Source: Tetrahymena thermophila SB210
Taxonomy: Eukaryota; Ciliophora; Oligohymenophorea; Hymenostomatida; Tetrahymenidae
DNA: 64,000 nucleotides
Assembly: GCF_000189635.1 (NCBI RefSeq)
Contig: NW_002476341.1
Location: 64,576 to 128,575, forward strand
Reading direction: 5' to 3'
Part shown: piece after piece, positions 50,971 through 63,309 of the stretch
Layout: each line of letters begins with the position of its first letter
Numbering within the stretch: position 1 is the first letter of the stretch
The notes under the pieces: generated by a model
Told to the model about the DNA's origin: nothing
Databases searched by the model: none
The model's input: only the letters and a program-made list of their open reading frames with translations
Made by a program: the position numbers and the translations under genes

Positions 50971-53900
50971 TCACATAAACTCATTATAAACATATTATTG
51001 ATTCTCGTTTTATCTATATGATTTAGGTGACACAGAAATACCATCAACAGCTTTTTCTATTTTCCAGCCTTTCGTTTAAAATAATTTAGAATTTAAATCA
51101 AAACAATTTATTTATTTTTTAAAGATAATTTGAATGAAATAAAACAATTTATTATAATTAAAGATAATTTAAAACAATTTAATTAAAAAATAACAATTCA
51201 AAAATGCAAATAAACGAATAAAAATTAATGTAAATTTTACCTCTTGAAAGTAATTTTTTAAGATTGTGTGCTTGAGATCCAATAATAACTTGGCTTGATT
51301 GTTCTTTCTTAATGTTTTCAAGAAGAATCTCATTAGCAGTGTCAATTACTTTCTGTAAATATTAAAGTAATTAAAAAAAACATTTAAAATATAAATAATT
51401 TACTTATGAGTTGGCCGCTAAGAGAGCTTAACGATAATTTAATCTGAGTCTATCATTTAATCCATAAATAAACCACTTAATTCCTTTATTATAAGGCTCA
51501 ATGTTTTTATCAATCTTGGAGAACAAACTGATTTTAGCTTCTTTCAATTCTCTTTCTCTAAATAAAAATAATTCATTAATTCATTCATAAAATTTTTAAC
51601 AAGATTAAGTAAGATAAATTTTTTTTACGTAAAGTCTTTATTTGTAATATATTGAATTGCTCTTTCGAATGTTTCATATCTTTAAACAGTGCTATGATCT
51701 CTATAAGAAAAGACTGAGAAACTACCATTCAAATCTATGTAACAGCCAGCATCAAAAACACCGTCAACACTTCTAATTTCTTCAAAATGAATACAATTTC
51801 TCATAATTTCACCTACTAAATGCATAACAGGAGTCTTTCCATCAATAACTTCTGGCATTTTAAAAGATTCCACAATGTAATTAGTATTAATAGGCAAAGG
51901 AATGAATGATCTGTTGTATTTCTCCTTGAATTCTTACATTTTTTCGCTCTCAATGATAATTGATTTATTGAAATCTTTAAAATTATCAAGTAAAAAACAT
52001 TAAAAATCTGCTCAATTTAAAGATTAGAATGAAATTTATTAATAAATAAGCCATTTTTATACAATCAAAATAAAACAAAATTTACTTGGTTGATTGATTT
52101 TTATAGTGGATGATAGCAATTCAATTCTTTTTTATAAGTTTTTGTAGTTCTTTTTTTAGCTGTGAATTAAAATGCTCATTCTGTTCTGTAAATTTAACAA
52201 ATTATTTGATTTATTTATTTTTATTTTTTTGTTAGAAAATTATTTTACTTTATTAATCATTTTTTGGTAAATGCATTCTAAGTAATAAGAAATTTTTTCT
52301 AACTCTTGCTTTAGAGAAGTTGTTTTGAGGACTTCAATAGCCAAACTACAAATGTCTTACGTTTTTTTCATTTTATCATTTAAAAAGAGAGCCCTGCTTA
52401 GACCTGAATTAGCATGAGCGATTGCGATGTCCATAGGCTTTTCTCCAAGATTGTTGGCATAAATACCAGCATAATATTACAACAATTCAGAAATTCTTGA
52501 TAGATTTTTTAAATTGGGAGCTTTTTTATATCAAATTATTAATAAAAACAATTTATTTTTCAAAATTAAATCTTTACTAGAAAGTAAATCATTCAAAAGA
52601 CTAAAACTCTATTCAATATATTTATCAAGGTATCCCACAGTCATTACCAATACTTTTTTAATTTGATCTTTGCCCTTAACATCTCTTTTTATTTTATAAA
52701 TTGTTTATATAAAATTTGCAATTTCTTAAATGAATTTTTAAAAGAAATATTTTATAAATCTTATTAAAATTATTTATTTATTTATTTATTTTAAGAATTT
52801 TGTTTTAGTACCTGAAGATGTGAGACTCCATTTCGAATTTGGAAGTGTAGTTATCAATTAAAAAGTCCATTTAATTAGTTTGAAGTCCTTGTGAGCCTAT
52901 GTGAGGGAAGACGATGCAAAAGAGCTCCAAAAAATGATGCAATTCAGGTTCTAAATCGGATATATCAAATTTAATTCTTACGTATGACATTCCATTTGTT
53001 TCTTAGTCAGTAAACCACACGTTAATTCCGTTTATTACTTGTTCTTCATAGTCGAACTTTTCAACTAAAGGGACTATGTCAGTAGTGTTTAGTGATGGCA
53101 ATATAGAAACATCTTGCATTTTGCACATTTCAACAAAAACTTGCTCATTCTAATTTTAATAGTTTCATTTAGTAAAATTTATTTAAAAGGAAATCTTTAC
53201 TTCTTTTTGCAAGAAATCAATGTCTTGAATTGTCATACTTTCTTGCACTGATTTGAGGTATTCTGTTTCCTCTATTTTAACGTAATCAGTAAAAAGATTA
53301 TCAGGAGTAACAATTGTTCTTATTCCATGATTGTTATTCAAGAAGTACTTCTTAACTAATTACTAAATGAGCCCTTCGTCAATTTTTCTGCGTAGTTTCT
53401 CAAAACTTTCTTCCATTTTCAAAACAACAGTCGGATCCTTATCATGTATAATAAATGGAATCATATTCTAAAGTAAATTCAGACCAAAATCAGCCTTACC
53501 CTCTTTAGCATTTACTTCCATGTAATGAATAGCAAAATCAACCATTTAAACGCTATTTTATTATTTTCATTTAGAATTAAAATTATTTTTCCACTTTTTA
53601 TCAATTTTTAAACTGAATTTTCACAAAATGAAATAAAATTAATTCATAAATTTTCAATGCTTATTTAAAAAAATAAAATTTTAGTTTTTACTCTAACCCG
53701 TTTTCAGAAATATCTTTCAAAATTTTCATGATTTTATCTCCCATTTGAATTAATTCAGATTTGTCATTGGAGACTTCTGCAAAGCCAAATGTAAAAGTAG
53801 CAATTCTATTTGTAATGTCGTATCCGTATCCAGGACAATATTTACTGGCTACTCCGCTTTGCAAGAATTCTTGGAAGAAAATGGACTAAGGCATTTCAAA

Positions 53901-55326
53901 CAAACAGTAGCTTAATACACTCAAAGCGAGAGTATCGAAGGGATTGTCTATAATATCATTGCACATAAAAGTAATACCAATCGATCCTTAACTATTTGAA
54001 GGACAAGTAATCTCATTATCCTGAATATATTAAATCTACTCTGGCTATTTAAAAGTATGAACTATCTCTTTATACTCCTTTCCTTTCATCAAAACTTAAT
54101 CAATAAACTCCAAGTGCTTTGTAAAATCCAAATCTCCATAAGAAAAGAAATTTGCATTGTTTGGACTGTAATACTTTTCATAATAATCAATCACTTCCTG
54201 ATAAGATGCCTAAATTATTCCAATTATTTCTTATTCAAAATCAAACCAAAATTATTTCTTAAGAAAAACTAAAAATAAAATGAAAATTCTTCTCTCAAAT
54301 TAAAATTTTATTTAATAAAATAAAATATTTTTTCTAATTTTAGAATTAAAATTTTGTTACATTTCTGATTTGCTAAACTGTTCCACTGCCTAAATTTGAA
54401 TGATGACTGCCTTTGTATATCTTTTTTTAAATATTTGAGAGAAAAATGTGATCATGCATCTATTCATTATTGTACATTTCCTCGTAGGTCTTTCCTCTTA
54501 AAGAGATTGGAAGTTTTGGATTATTTTCTTCATCGTATTCTAATCTAACTCCTTCTTGCAAAAAGTCTAATCTTCTATTCAGAGGATAGAATACACTTTA
54601 AATGTATACGCCTAACAGGTTATAAAAATCTTTCTCGTTTGTTGTAGAAAATGGAAAAACTGTAAATTCAGGGCCTGTCCAAGGCTCGCTAAATGTGTTC
54701 ATTGACCTTTTTTCTGCCATGTGTGAAAGAACTTCTTTAACAGGATACATTTCACTTCCAGACATCACCAATCTCTAAGTCATCAATGGAATTCCTATTT
54801 AAAAAAACACAAAAAATCATCTAAAACAAATCTAAATTCTATTATAAAGTAAAATTAAATTCGCTTTTCTATCCATCTTCAATGCTAAACTCCTTCCTTA
54901 AAATAGATCTTCTATTTAAAGCATGCTTTTGCTCATTTTATCAACGAATTTATTCTAATTAAATCTTAATTACTACTTTCTACCTTTATCGTTTTCTGGA
55001 GGTGTTCTCAGAATAATCGCAAAAGAGTTATTCATATCGCATGAATCTAAATGAATATATCTAGCTTGAGTCACTTTGTGTCTCAAAGCATATACTCTAA
55101 TGTTGAATTCCTTTAAAAATGTTATTTCTTCTACATGGAAATTGTTAACAACTTGCCCCTTCTCGAGAGAATACTAAACTCTATGTTTTCCTCTAAAGAG
55201 CTTTTCAATAATCTCTGAGTCCTCAGGATTGAAAAATCTTGCTAACTCCGTGTTCCTGTAATTAGGAACAAAGCAAAATGATTTCCTAAACTATTTTATT
55301 TGCTATTTTACTACGCGCTTTAACAT
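50971..55326 (-). CDS. M16C presequence-protease-like protein lacking the zinc site
   Basis: 12 exons: 55326-54984, 54794-54361, 54209-53698, 53552-53201, 53149-52812, 52684-52578, 52520-52249, 52185-52086, 51974-51629, 51557-51404, 51352-51241, 51068-50971; 3168 nt, 1055 residues, frame exact. Length and whole-protein layout match PreP/Cym1/PITRM1, mitochondrial peptidases that degrade presequences. Matching landmarks: EMYPVKEVL, FPFSTTNEKDFYNLLGVY, FLQEGVRLEYD, YYSPNNANFFSYGD, and near the C-terminus FIPLPINTNYIV and SFSVFSYRD. The N-terminus MLKRVVKQQIKQFRKSF is basic and suits mitochondrial import. Active family members have G-V-P-H-I-L-E-H with two zinc ligands and the catalytic Glu; here residues 115-122 read G-I-P-L-M-T-Q-R, so all three are gone. 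The C-terminal R..GGAY element reads R-S-V-D-G-V-F (887-893): Arg kept, Tyr changed to Phe. Everything else is intact, so it is probably a non-catalytic homologue (binding or scaffold role inferred), not a decaying gene. Confidence 0.9.
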
Positions 55327-55933
55327 ATTATTTGCTTTGGTTCCTATAAATATATTAATATCTAATTAATTAATAAATTTGCAATTTAATATCTTTTAAT
55401 CAATCTTTATAATTAAAACTTTGTAGAAATTTCTTCATTTTGAATAAGATACTAATTAACTAACTAAATAAATAGTATAGCAATCAATCAAAAATACAAA
55501 TTAAAGATAATTAATTACATTTATTTAATATGACCACAAATCTAGTAAAATAAATTGATATTTCATTTATTGTTTTTTATTTATTTATTTTCTATTTAAT
55601 TGTGTTATTCTAACTTTAAACTTTTCTTCATGCTTTTAGATATTATATTTTTCTTTTTAAATTCTATTTTATTATTTTTTAATTTTCATTCATATTTCTT
55701 TAAATTACAAAGAAATTATAAATATGTTATTTAAGTTATTCTAAAATTTATTTACTATAATAAATTATTAGGATTGTGCTAAATTAAAAGATTTAATATT
55801 GGAATTTATAAAAATTTTTTCGATATTTAAAAAATTAAAGTAGAGTCAACTTTTTTGGAGTATCTTTAAAATTATTAAGGTATGTATTTCTTATTTTATT
55901 ATTTTCTTAATATTTTTTTGATTTAGAGTTAGT

Positions 55934-56545
55934 GTTTGGTTTTTAAGAAAAGCTTTTGCTCATTTTAATTGTTTGAAAAATATAAAATTTATGTGATGTT
56001 TAAATTTAGTTTGCTCATTTCTTTTATTAATTTGTTATTAGGATTTTTTTGACAAAATTAAATTTCATCAAAAAGCATATTAAAATTAGTTAAAAATATG
56101 CTTTTAAATAGATTTAAAGCTAGCTAATAGTTTAAAGATAAGATTAGAGTATTTCCAAAATATATGGTTTATCTTTTAAAATTAATCGATTTTAACAAAA
56201 TTTTAAAAGAGATATCTCATTGCATTAATAAAATAACTTTGTTTGGCTTTTAAGAATTGCTTTTGGTCATTTTAATTGTTTGAAAAATATAAAATTTATG
56301 AGATGTTTAAATTTAGTTTGCTAATTTCTTTTATTAATTTGTTATTAGGATTTTTTTGACAAAATTAAATTTCATCAAAAAATATGTTAAAAAAGTTAGA
56401 AATATGCTTTTAAATAGATTTAAAGTTAGCTAATAGTTTAAGAATAAGATTATAGTATTTCCAAAAAGTATGGTTTATCTCTTAAAATTAATCGATTTTA
56501 ACAAAATTTTAAAGGAGATATCTCATTTTGTTAATAAAATAACTA
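55934..56545. repeat. 307-bp tandem duplication between divergent genes
   Basis: Two units, 55934-56240 and 56241-56545, sharing long identical stretches such as TTTTAATTGTTTGAAAAATA and AAAATTAATCGATTTTAACA. They lie in the 1.4 kb region between the start codons at 55326 (-) and 56730 (+), so the duplication may alter spacing or number of promoter elements. No coding potential. Confidence 0.9.
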
Positions 56546-56729
56546 GTATTTTTTAAATCGAATGAAATTATCTTATTAGAATTTAGACACTGGAATTCGA
56601 TAACATCATTTAATAAATTTAGATTAATTTTGTTCTTTTGAATTTATTTTTTGATAGAATTAAAGCAATCGCCTTAAATTTTTATAATTAATTAACTTTT
56701 CATAAAATTTAATTTTCGATTTTCAATAA

Positions 56730-59700
56730 ATGACTGAACTCATTTAAATTACAGACTTAGAACAAGTGATTTTTCATTATTAATTTTTGTTTATTAATTC
56801 CATTTTTTTAAATAAAAAGTTATTAAGCTCTGAAATATCATCTCGCACCACTCTTCTAATAAATCTTCAGTAAAAAAAATAAAATAATGTTTTCTTAACT
56901 AAATAAAGGCCTTTAATTACAAAAATTTAAAAAAGTTAGAAAGAATTCTAAGTATTTTGATGACTTGATTGCTTTATTTATTAACAAATAACACATATTT
57001 ATTTACTATGATATATTAATTCATTAGATATTAATATTATCCTTAAGATTTACTTGTTTTATATTTACTTCTACTAACTTTTTCAAAACTAATTTCAATT
57101 ATTTTTACAAAATGTAATAGTAATAAATAGATAGGAGAAAAGGGTTCTTCAGACTTGGGCATTGCTTTGGCAAAATCTAATAATCTTCTTAATTTAGTAC
57201 TCCAACTGGCGTAATATTATCTGTTTTATTTAATTATTTTTAATACGATTTAAAATAATTAATTATCAAAAAAAATAAATATGAAAAAAATGCAAGATTT
57301 TTCATTCTTTTCGTTTTATTTGTAGATTAATTTTAATTATTTGCTTAACAAAATTAATAAATTTTTATTTTTTTCATTTTAATTATAAAATTTATACAAA
57401 TTATAAAAAGAAATTCAATTGGCGCTAATGGTGGATCAAGCTTAGGCTCTGCTTTAGCAAAATGTGTTAATCTTGAAACTTTGACATTAGATTTGAGGTA
57501 AACATTTTTAATTAGATTTATTTCTATTAAAAACATGAAAAGATAGATAGATAGATAATATATTAAAAATATTTAGCTTTTTTTATTTTCAGAAGTGTAA
57601 AACTAGATTCTGTTGATTAACATAGATTTATTTATAAAGATTTTTGTCTTTTTCTTCAGCATTTAATTTATATCTAAATTTTCTATACTATCTTCTTTTG
57701 GAATATTTTTTCTAAAGCTTTTTCAAATTAAACTTATTATTTTATCAGAAAAAATCAATTAGGTCCAAAAACTGTCTTAGACTTAGGCTCTGCTTTAGCA
57801 AAGTGCTCTAATCTTACAATTTTGTCACTTGATCTCTCGTAAAAATATTTTCATTTATTTAATTATGTTTTTACAAAACAAAATCATAGAAAGTACTTAA
57901 AATACTAAGATGCTTTAATTTATTTAAAGGACCAATAATTATTTCTAGAGCTTACTTTCATAAAACTTTGGAATTTATCCTATTTTTATTTTTTTATTAT
58001 TAATTTTTTATAGCTTCTTTCTAATATAAAATATTAATAAATAAGAGAAAACAAAATAGTTGACAAGGGCTCATCTGACTTGGTTTCTGCTTTAACAAAG
58101 TGCTCAAATCTCTCAACTTTAGAACTCTATCTTGAGTAAATTCATTTTAATATTTTTATTTTCGAAAGAAAAAAGTTTTTAAAAGACTTTTTTATTTGAT
58201 TGCTTATTATTTTTAAAAGTAATTAATATATAAATCTAGTAGTATCTTTTCATTTTAATTTAAATATTTTTATATTTTTTATTTCTTTAGTTTTTTCTTC
58301 ATTTACTTCTAATTAATCTTTCATTAAAATGAAAAAATGTTTTCTTGTAATACAAAAAGGAGCAATAAAATTGGAGATAAGGGAAGTTCAGACATAGGCT
58401 AAAATATATCGAAATGCCAAAAGCTCTAAAATTTGAAGCTTGCTCTTTCGTAAAAATAATTTATAATCATTTAACAATTTCATTCACTGTAGAATACCCT
58501 TAAAGATGCAAAAAAAGTCGGATTTTTTTTATTTTCTCAAAAAATGATGTTTTTAAAAATATCGGTAATAACAAAAAAACTACAGAATTCACCGATAAAT
58601 TATTATATCTTATGTTATAATTGTTTTAAATATTTCAAAATTTTTGTGTTTGATTTTTTCTTATTTACATTTATAAATCTTTTTGTAATATTCGATATAC
58701 ATTCATTCAAAATTGTAAAAAGAGATAACAAAATTGGAGCTTCTGGAGCTTTAAATTTAGGTTCTGGTCTAGGAAAGTGCAAGAACCTGCAAATATTGAC
58801 AATTGAAGTCAAGTAAAAAGAGTTTATTAACATTTATTTGTTTTATAAAAAATAAATTTGATAGTCAAAAAAACAAAAAAATGAAAGAAAAACCATTAAA
58901 AGATATTTTTCTTATTTCTTAAATTTCAACTTGTGCTTCCTTGACTATTTATTATTGTTTAACATTTTATTAAATTAGAATAATTATTTTTTACTTCTTG
59001 CTATTTTTATTAACTATTACTAAAAATAATACTAAGAGGGAACAAATTCGGCGGATAGGGAGCATCAGATTTTGGAACTGGTTTAGCAAATTGCTCTAAT
59101 CTGAAAACATTAACCCTCAATCTGAGGTAGAATCAGTTTACTTGTTTCTAATAAATAATACTTTTTTTTTATTACTTCTAAATTTTATTCTATTTTAAGC
59201 TACTTTATTTAATCAAAAAGATATTTATTTTAATATTCTAATTTGAATTTACCTATTTATATTATCAAATTTTTCTTTTATTTTCAATTTTTTTGTTTGT
59301 TTTAACCAATGATATTTCTTAAAATATAAAAGAAAAAATAATATTGATGAAGATGGTTTATCAAACTTAGCTTCCAGTATAGGAATGTGTACTAATCTCA
59401 CAATATTAACTCTCGATCTTTCGTAATTATAGATTATTTCTTTGATTTATTAATTTATGAAAACAAATAATTTAAAAATAAGAATAAAATATTCCTTATT
59501 ACAAACCTTTTTCTACAAATACTTTTGTTAGCTCATTTACTTGTTTTTATCCTTTAATTTTAAATTTTGATATTTTTTTTAGAATAAAATATTTTTTATT
59601 TATTTTAAATAATTAATTTTTTATTGAAAATAAGTGAGAATACTATTGGAGAAATTAAAAAATGCAATATAGGTTCTTCTTTAGCAAATTCTACTTAGCT

Positions 59701-62227
59701 CACAACAATAAAACTAGACTTAAGGTAAAAATTGTTATTTACCTTTCTCTTTTATTAGTAAATTATCAATAGATCTATCTAGATAAGCAAAAAGAAAGAA
59801 ATAAAGATATTAATTCCTTATTTTCTAAACATTAAATTTGCTTTTCTAACTTAAAACTTTAATTTTTATTTTTTCTATTATAACTTACTAATTTGAAAAA
59901 AATTTAAAAGTAACAATTAAATTGGTGACAGTGGTGCCTCAAACTTAAGTTAAGGGTTAGGAAGGCTTACTAATTTACTAAATTTATAACTAGAACTTAA
60001 GTAATAATAATTATTTATTTAAAAATAAAATTACTCTTATTTATTTTAATTAGTAAATAAATATAAATAAAGGATTTAATTATTTATTTTAATAATTTTT
60101 TTGTGTGTTTTTTATTATTTTTTTAATTATTTTCCATAATTTTTAATTTAAACTTTACATTTTAATCCTCAACAATTATTTTTTCTATTTAGAAATATTT
60201 TTATATTTACAAACAATTCTTTAAAATATCAAAAGATCTAATAAAATTGGTGGCCAAGGATAATTAGATTTATGTTCTAATTTGTTACAAATTCCTAATC
60301 TCTTAAATCTGACCTTAAACCTTGGGTAAAAATAATTTGTATTCTAAAATTTATACTTAAGTTATTAATTTGAATAAGCAAAAAGTAAGAAAAAATTCAA
60401 AATATTTTATCTTTTTTGCTTATTTAATATTATAAAAACTTTACTGGTTTATATTTTTTAGTTTTATATTAATTTCCATTAGCTTTATAGTTAATTTTTT
60501 AAACACTCTTTTAAAGAATGATTTGTTTATTAAATGATATTTTATCTAAAATATAAAAAGGGAAAACGAATTTGGTAAATTAGATGTTTCGTGCTCAAGT
60601 TAAACTTTAACTTATTTGAGTAATCTTTTAGCTTTGCATTTAGTCCTTAAGTAAAAAATAATTATCTTAATCTGTTTCTTGTGGTTTATATTTTTTTTAA
60701 GCAAAAATTTTGATAATAATAATATTATCTTGGTAAATACTTTAGCTATTTCATTATTTATAAAATCATCAAGTGCCTACTTTTTAATTTATTAATAGTT
60801 AGTTATTTTATCCTACTTTTCTATTAATTATTTACTTCATTTTTAAGTATTTTTTAATAAAAATTTCAAAATAAATTCATTTATTTTTTAAATCCATGTA
60901 AACTATTTTCTTACTATTATTAAAAGAGGAAATGAAATTAATGATAAAAATATATCAGATATAGTTTAAACTTTAGCAAAATAAACTAATCTCTCAAATT
61001 TGTCTATTGATTTAGCGTAATAATAATTTATTCAGAAGCTCTCTTGCTTTGAAATTAAATTTATTTATTTAGTTAATTTTTTAGCTTCTTAATTTATTAT
61101 AATTTTCAATTTATTTTATCACTTTATATTTGAAGTGGAAGGGGGTAAAATATTAAATAATACACTGAAATTTAAAAATTTACATGTCTTTCTTATTCAT
61201 TTTTAATTTAATTTTAATATTAATGTAATCAACTTCCACCCTTTAAATTTTTCCTTCATATATATCTTTAACTTTTTTACTGCATATTTTATAAAAAATA
61301 ATAAAGCCTTAACTAAATTGGTGCATATGGTGTATAAAGCTTAATTTCTAGTTAATCATAATGTTCTAAACTCTAAACATTGACAATAGATCTTTCGTAA
61401 AATTTTTTCATTTATTAATTTAATATATTTTTTTCACAATAATTTGGTTATTTTTACATATAAAATTTATTTTTATGTTTTAATTTATTAATTAATTATT
61501 TCTACTTTAAATTAAAGCTATCATTATTAATTTTTATTTATATTCGTTTTTATATTAAATTTTATAATTAACATTATCCTTGAAAACAAAAGGCACAATT
61601 AAATTGAAGAATAGAGTGAATTAGACTTAGATTTTAATATATCAAAGTGCAATAATCTCTCCAATTTAACAATTTATCTTCAGTAATAATTATTTATTTA
61701 TTTATTTATTTACTTTTATTGGATTTTATTTTATAAATTCCAATTGCAAAATTAACAAAAAGAAAGAATTTAAGAATATTTTATATGACAGATCCTCAAA
61801 GTATGGCTACTTAGATAACTATAATAGATTTATCTTATTTTTTAGCTATAAATTTATACTTTAATTTCAAACTTATTATTTTTTCATTTTTATTTTTATC
61901 AAAATACTTTCACATATAAAAATTATTTCTAAAACTTCTAAATAAAAGCCATAGTTTTATTGGTGGAAGAAATGCAGAAAAAATAGTTAATAGTTTGGCA
62001 AAATGCTCTAGTCTCTCTTTTTTAACTCTCCACCTTTAGTAATATTTTCTAAATCTTTTATAATTGTTTGTTTTTGAAATAAAGACTTATCCTACTTGAT
62101 AAAAATATTTAATACATTTATTATAAAAAATAATTATAGTGGCAATGATATTATCACACCAAATAATTTAAGGACAAAAATGCTTAAAATGAGAAAATTA
62201 GTCGAATTGGTTTTTTATTTATGGTGA
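56730..62227 (+). CDS. LRR protein, 16 one-repeat exons
   Basis: 18 exons, 1665 nt, 554 residues plus TGA, frame exact. Leader 56730-56869 (140 nt) starts MTELIQITDLEQVI and ends in L-L-S-S-E-I-S-S-R-T-T-L-L-I-N-L, like the leader at 30200. LRR exons start at 57121, 57411 (87 nt), 57749, 58046, 58360, 58723, 59037, 59333, 59635, 59911, 60236, 60561, 60927, 61307, 61593 and 61949 (ending 62038). Terminal exon 62140-62227 encodes LKMRKLVELVFYLW. Early modules are canonical (N-S-I-G-A-N-G-G-S-S-L-G-S-A-L-A-K-C); later ones drift and lose the N-x-I-G or Cys, yet none has TGA. Introns are 190-330 nt and not obviously homogenised. It is divergent from the M16C-like gene. A binding role is inferred from the fold only. 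Confidence 0.85.
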
Positions 62228-62946
62228 ATAACAATTTACTTAAATTAATGCTTTGTGCTAATAAATTTATGTATCAGTATTAATTAGCAAAATTAAACTT
62301 CAATATAAATATTAAAAATGTATTTATTTATTTTTAATTTTTGTATATCCTCTAATTATTACAAAATAATTATTCAAATAAATATTTTAATTTTTATTTA
62401 ATAATTAAATCTTTTTTTAATTTTTTGTTACAAACTGATGATTTTTTCAATAATAATGGTTCAGTTTAAATTAAAAATAATAAAATAATAAACGAAAGTA
62501 TTTATAAACAAAATTAATTACTGAAGTACCTATAACCTCGCACCTTGCATTTCACAAAGAAAGAAAGAAAAATTTGAGGTTGCGAGAAAATTTTTTGATC
62601 CTATTTATTATGAACATTCAGATTTATTGACTTTATGCTGAATTTAAGATAAATTTTCAAAAAAAATATGAAATTTAAATAAATTTTGTCTTTAATATAA
62701 ACAAATGTTAATATTAATTATATAAATTATAATTAACTAAACTATTTTGTTGTTTTATTAAGATAAATTTTTCTTTCTTTCTTGGTTCTTTATTTCTTTT
62801 GAATTTGTATCTTTCTTATCTTAATATGATAATTATTAATGTAAGAAACTATTATAAATATTATGCTCTTACTTATTAAAACTCTAGTTATTTTTGCAGA
62901 ATTTATCTTTTCTAAAATCTATTTCATATTAAAACAATAATCTTAC
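62228..62946. other. Intergenic or unresolved 3' part of minus-strand gene
   Basis: The minus strand is TGA-free from about 62940 down to 62462, so the terminal exon of the gene at 63.1 kb could be here, but codon content is low-complexity. A small patch near 62530-62590 has CTCGCA and TGCGAG in inverted orientation, richer in G+C than its surroundings. Undecided. Confidence 0.35.
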
Positions 62947-63143
62947 ATCAACTTCTTCTTGTCTTCCTTCACCTTCATTTGTAATATTAGAAACATCATC
63001 TTTTTCTTCAACTTGTAGAACTTACACAATATTGTAAAACTGTTCACCTTTAATACTATAAATTATGTCTATATTTGATAATAACTTTTATATTTAATGA
63101 GGAACATCATAAATCGAATCTTTATTTAAGTTTTCTATTATTT
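62947..63143 (-). CDS. Exon of a partial minus-strand gene
   Basis: A 197-nt exon between a TTTTTGTCATCATAAT/AAAAAG-type acceptor and a GTAAGA donor. It encodes acidic, protein-like sequence: DSIYDVPHQIQKLLSNIDII, then GEQFYNIVQVLQVEEKDD, then NITNEGEGRQEEVD. The upstream half of the exon is tandemly duplicated (63026-63309). The rest of the gene was not resolved: upstream exons may lie beyond 63310 and the 3' exon below 62946. No family recognised. Confidence 0.45.
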
Positions 63144-63309
63144 CTTTTTGTCATCATAATAAGAAAAACAATATTGCAAAGCTGCTCACTTTTAATACTA
63201 TCAATAATGTCTATATTTGATAATAACTTTTATATTTAATGAGGAACATCATAAGTCGAATCTTTATTTAAGTTTCCTATTATTTCTTTTTGTCATTATA
63301 ATAAGAAAA
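63026..63309. repeat. 142-bp tandem duplication overlapping an exon
   Basis: Two near-identical 142-bp units (63026-63167 and 63168-63309) that share TGAGGAACATCATAA and TAATGTCTATATTTGATAAT-like words. Both contain the splice acceptor and the first part of the acidic exon. Because 142 is not a multiple of three, both copies cannot be read through in one frame; at most one is used per transcript unless splicing intervenes. Confidence 0.9.

Noticed and set aside
54057..54272. 71-codon plus-strand frame
   Set aside because: Antisense to exon 3 of the M16C-like gene, whose minus-strand reading matches the family closely.
58544..58833. Overlapping plus and minus frames of 72-90 codons
   Set aside because: The plus frame runs through intron into the true LRR exon 58723-58812; the minus frame is antisense to it.
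61131..61260. G-rich and C-rich patches in an intron of the gene at 56730, possible inverted-repeat element
   Set aside because: Only about 7 bp (GTGGAAG) match in inverted orientation and no target duplication is visible.
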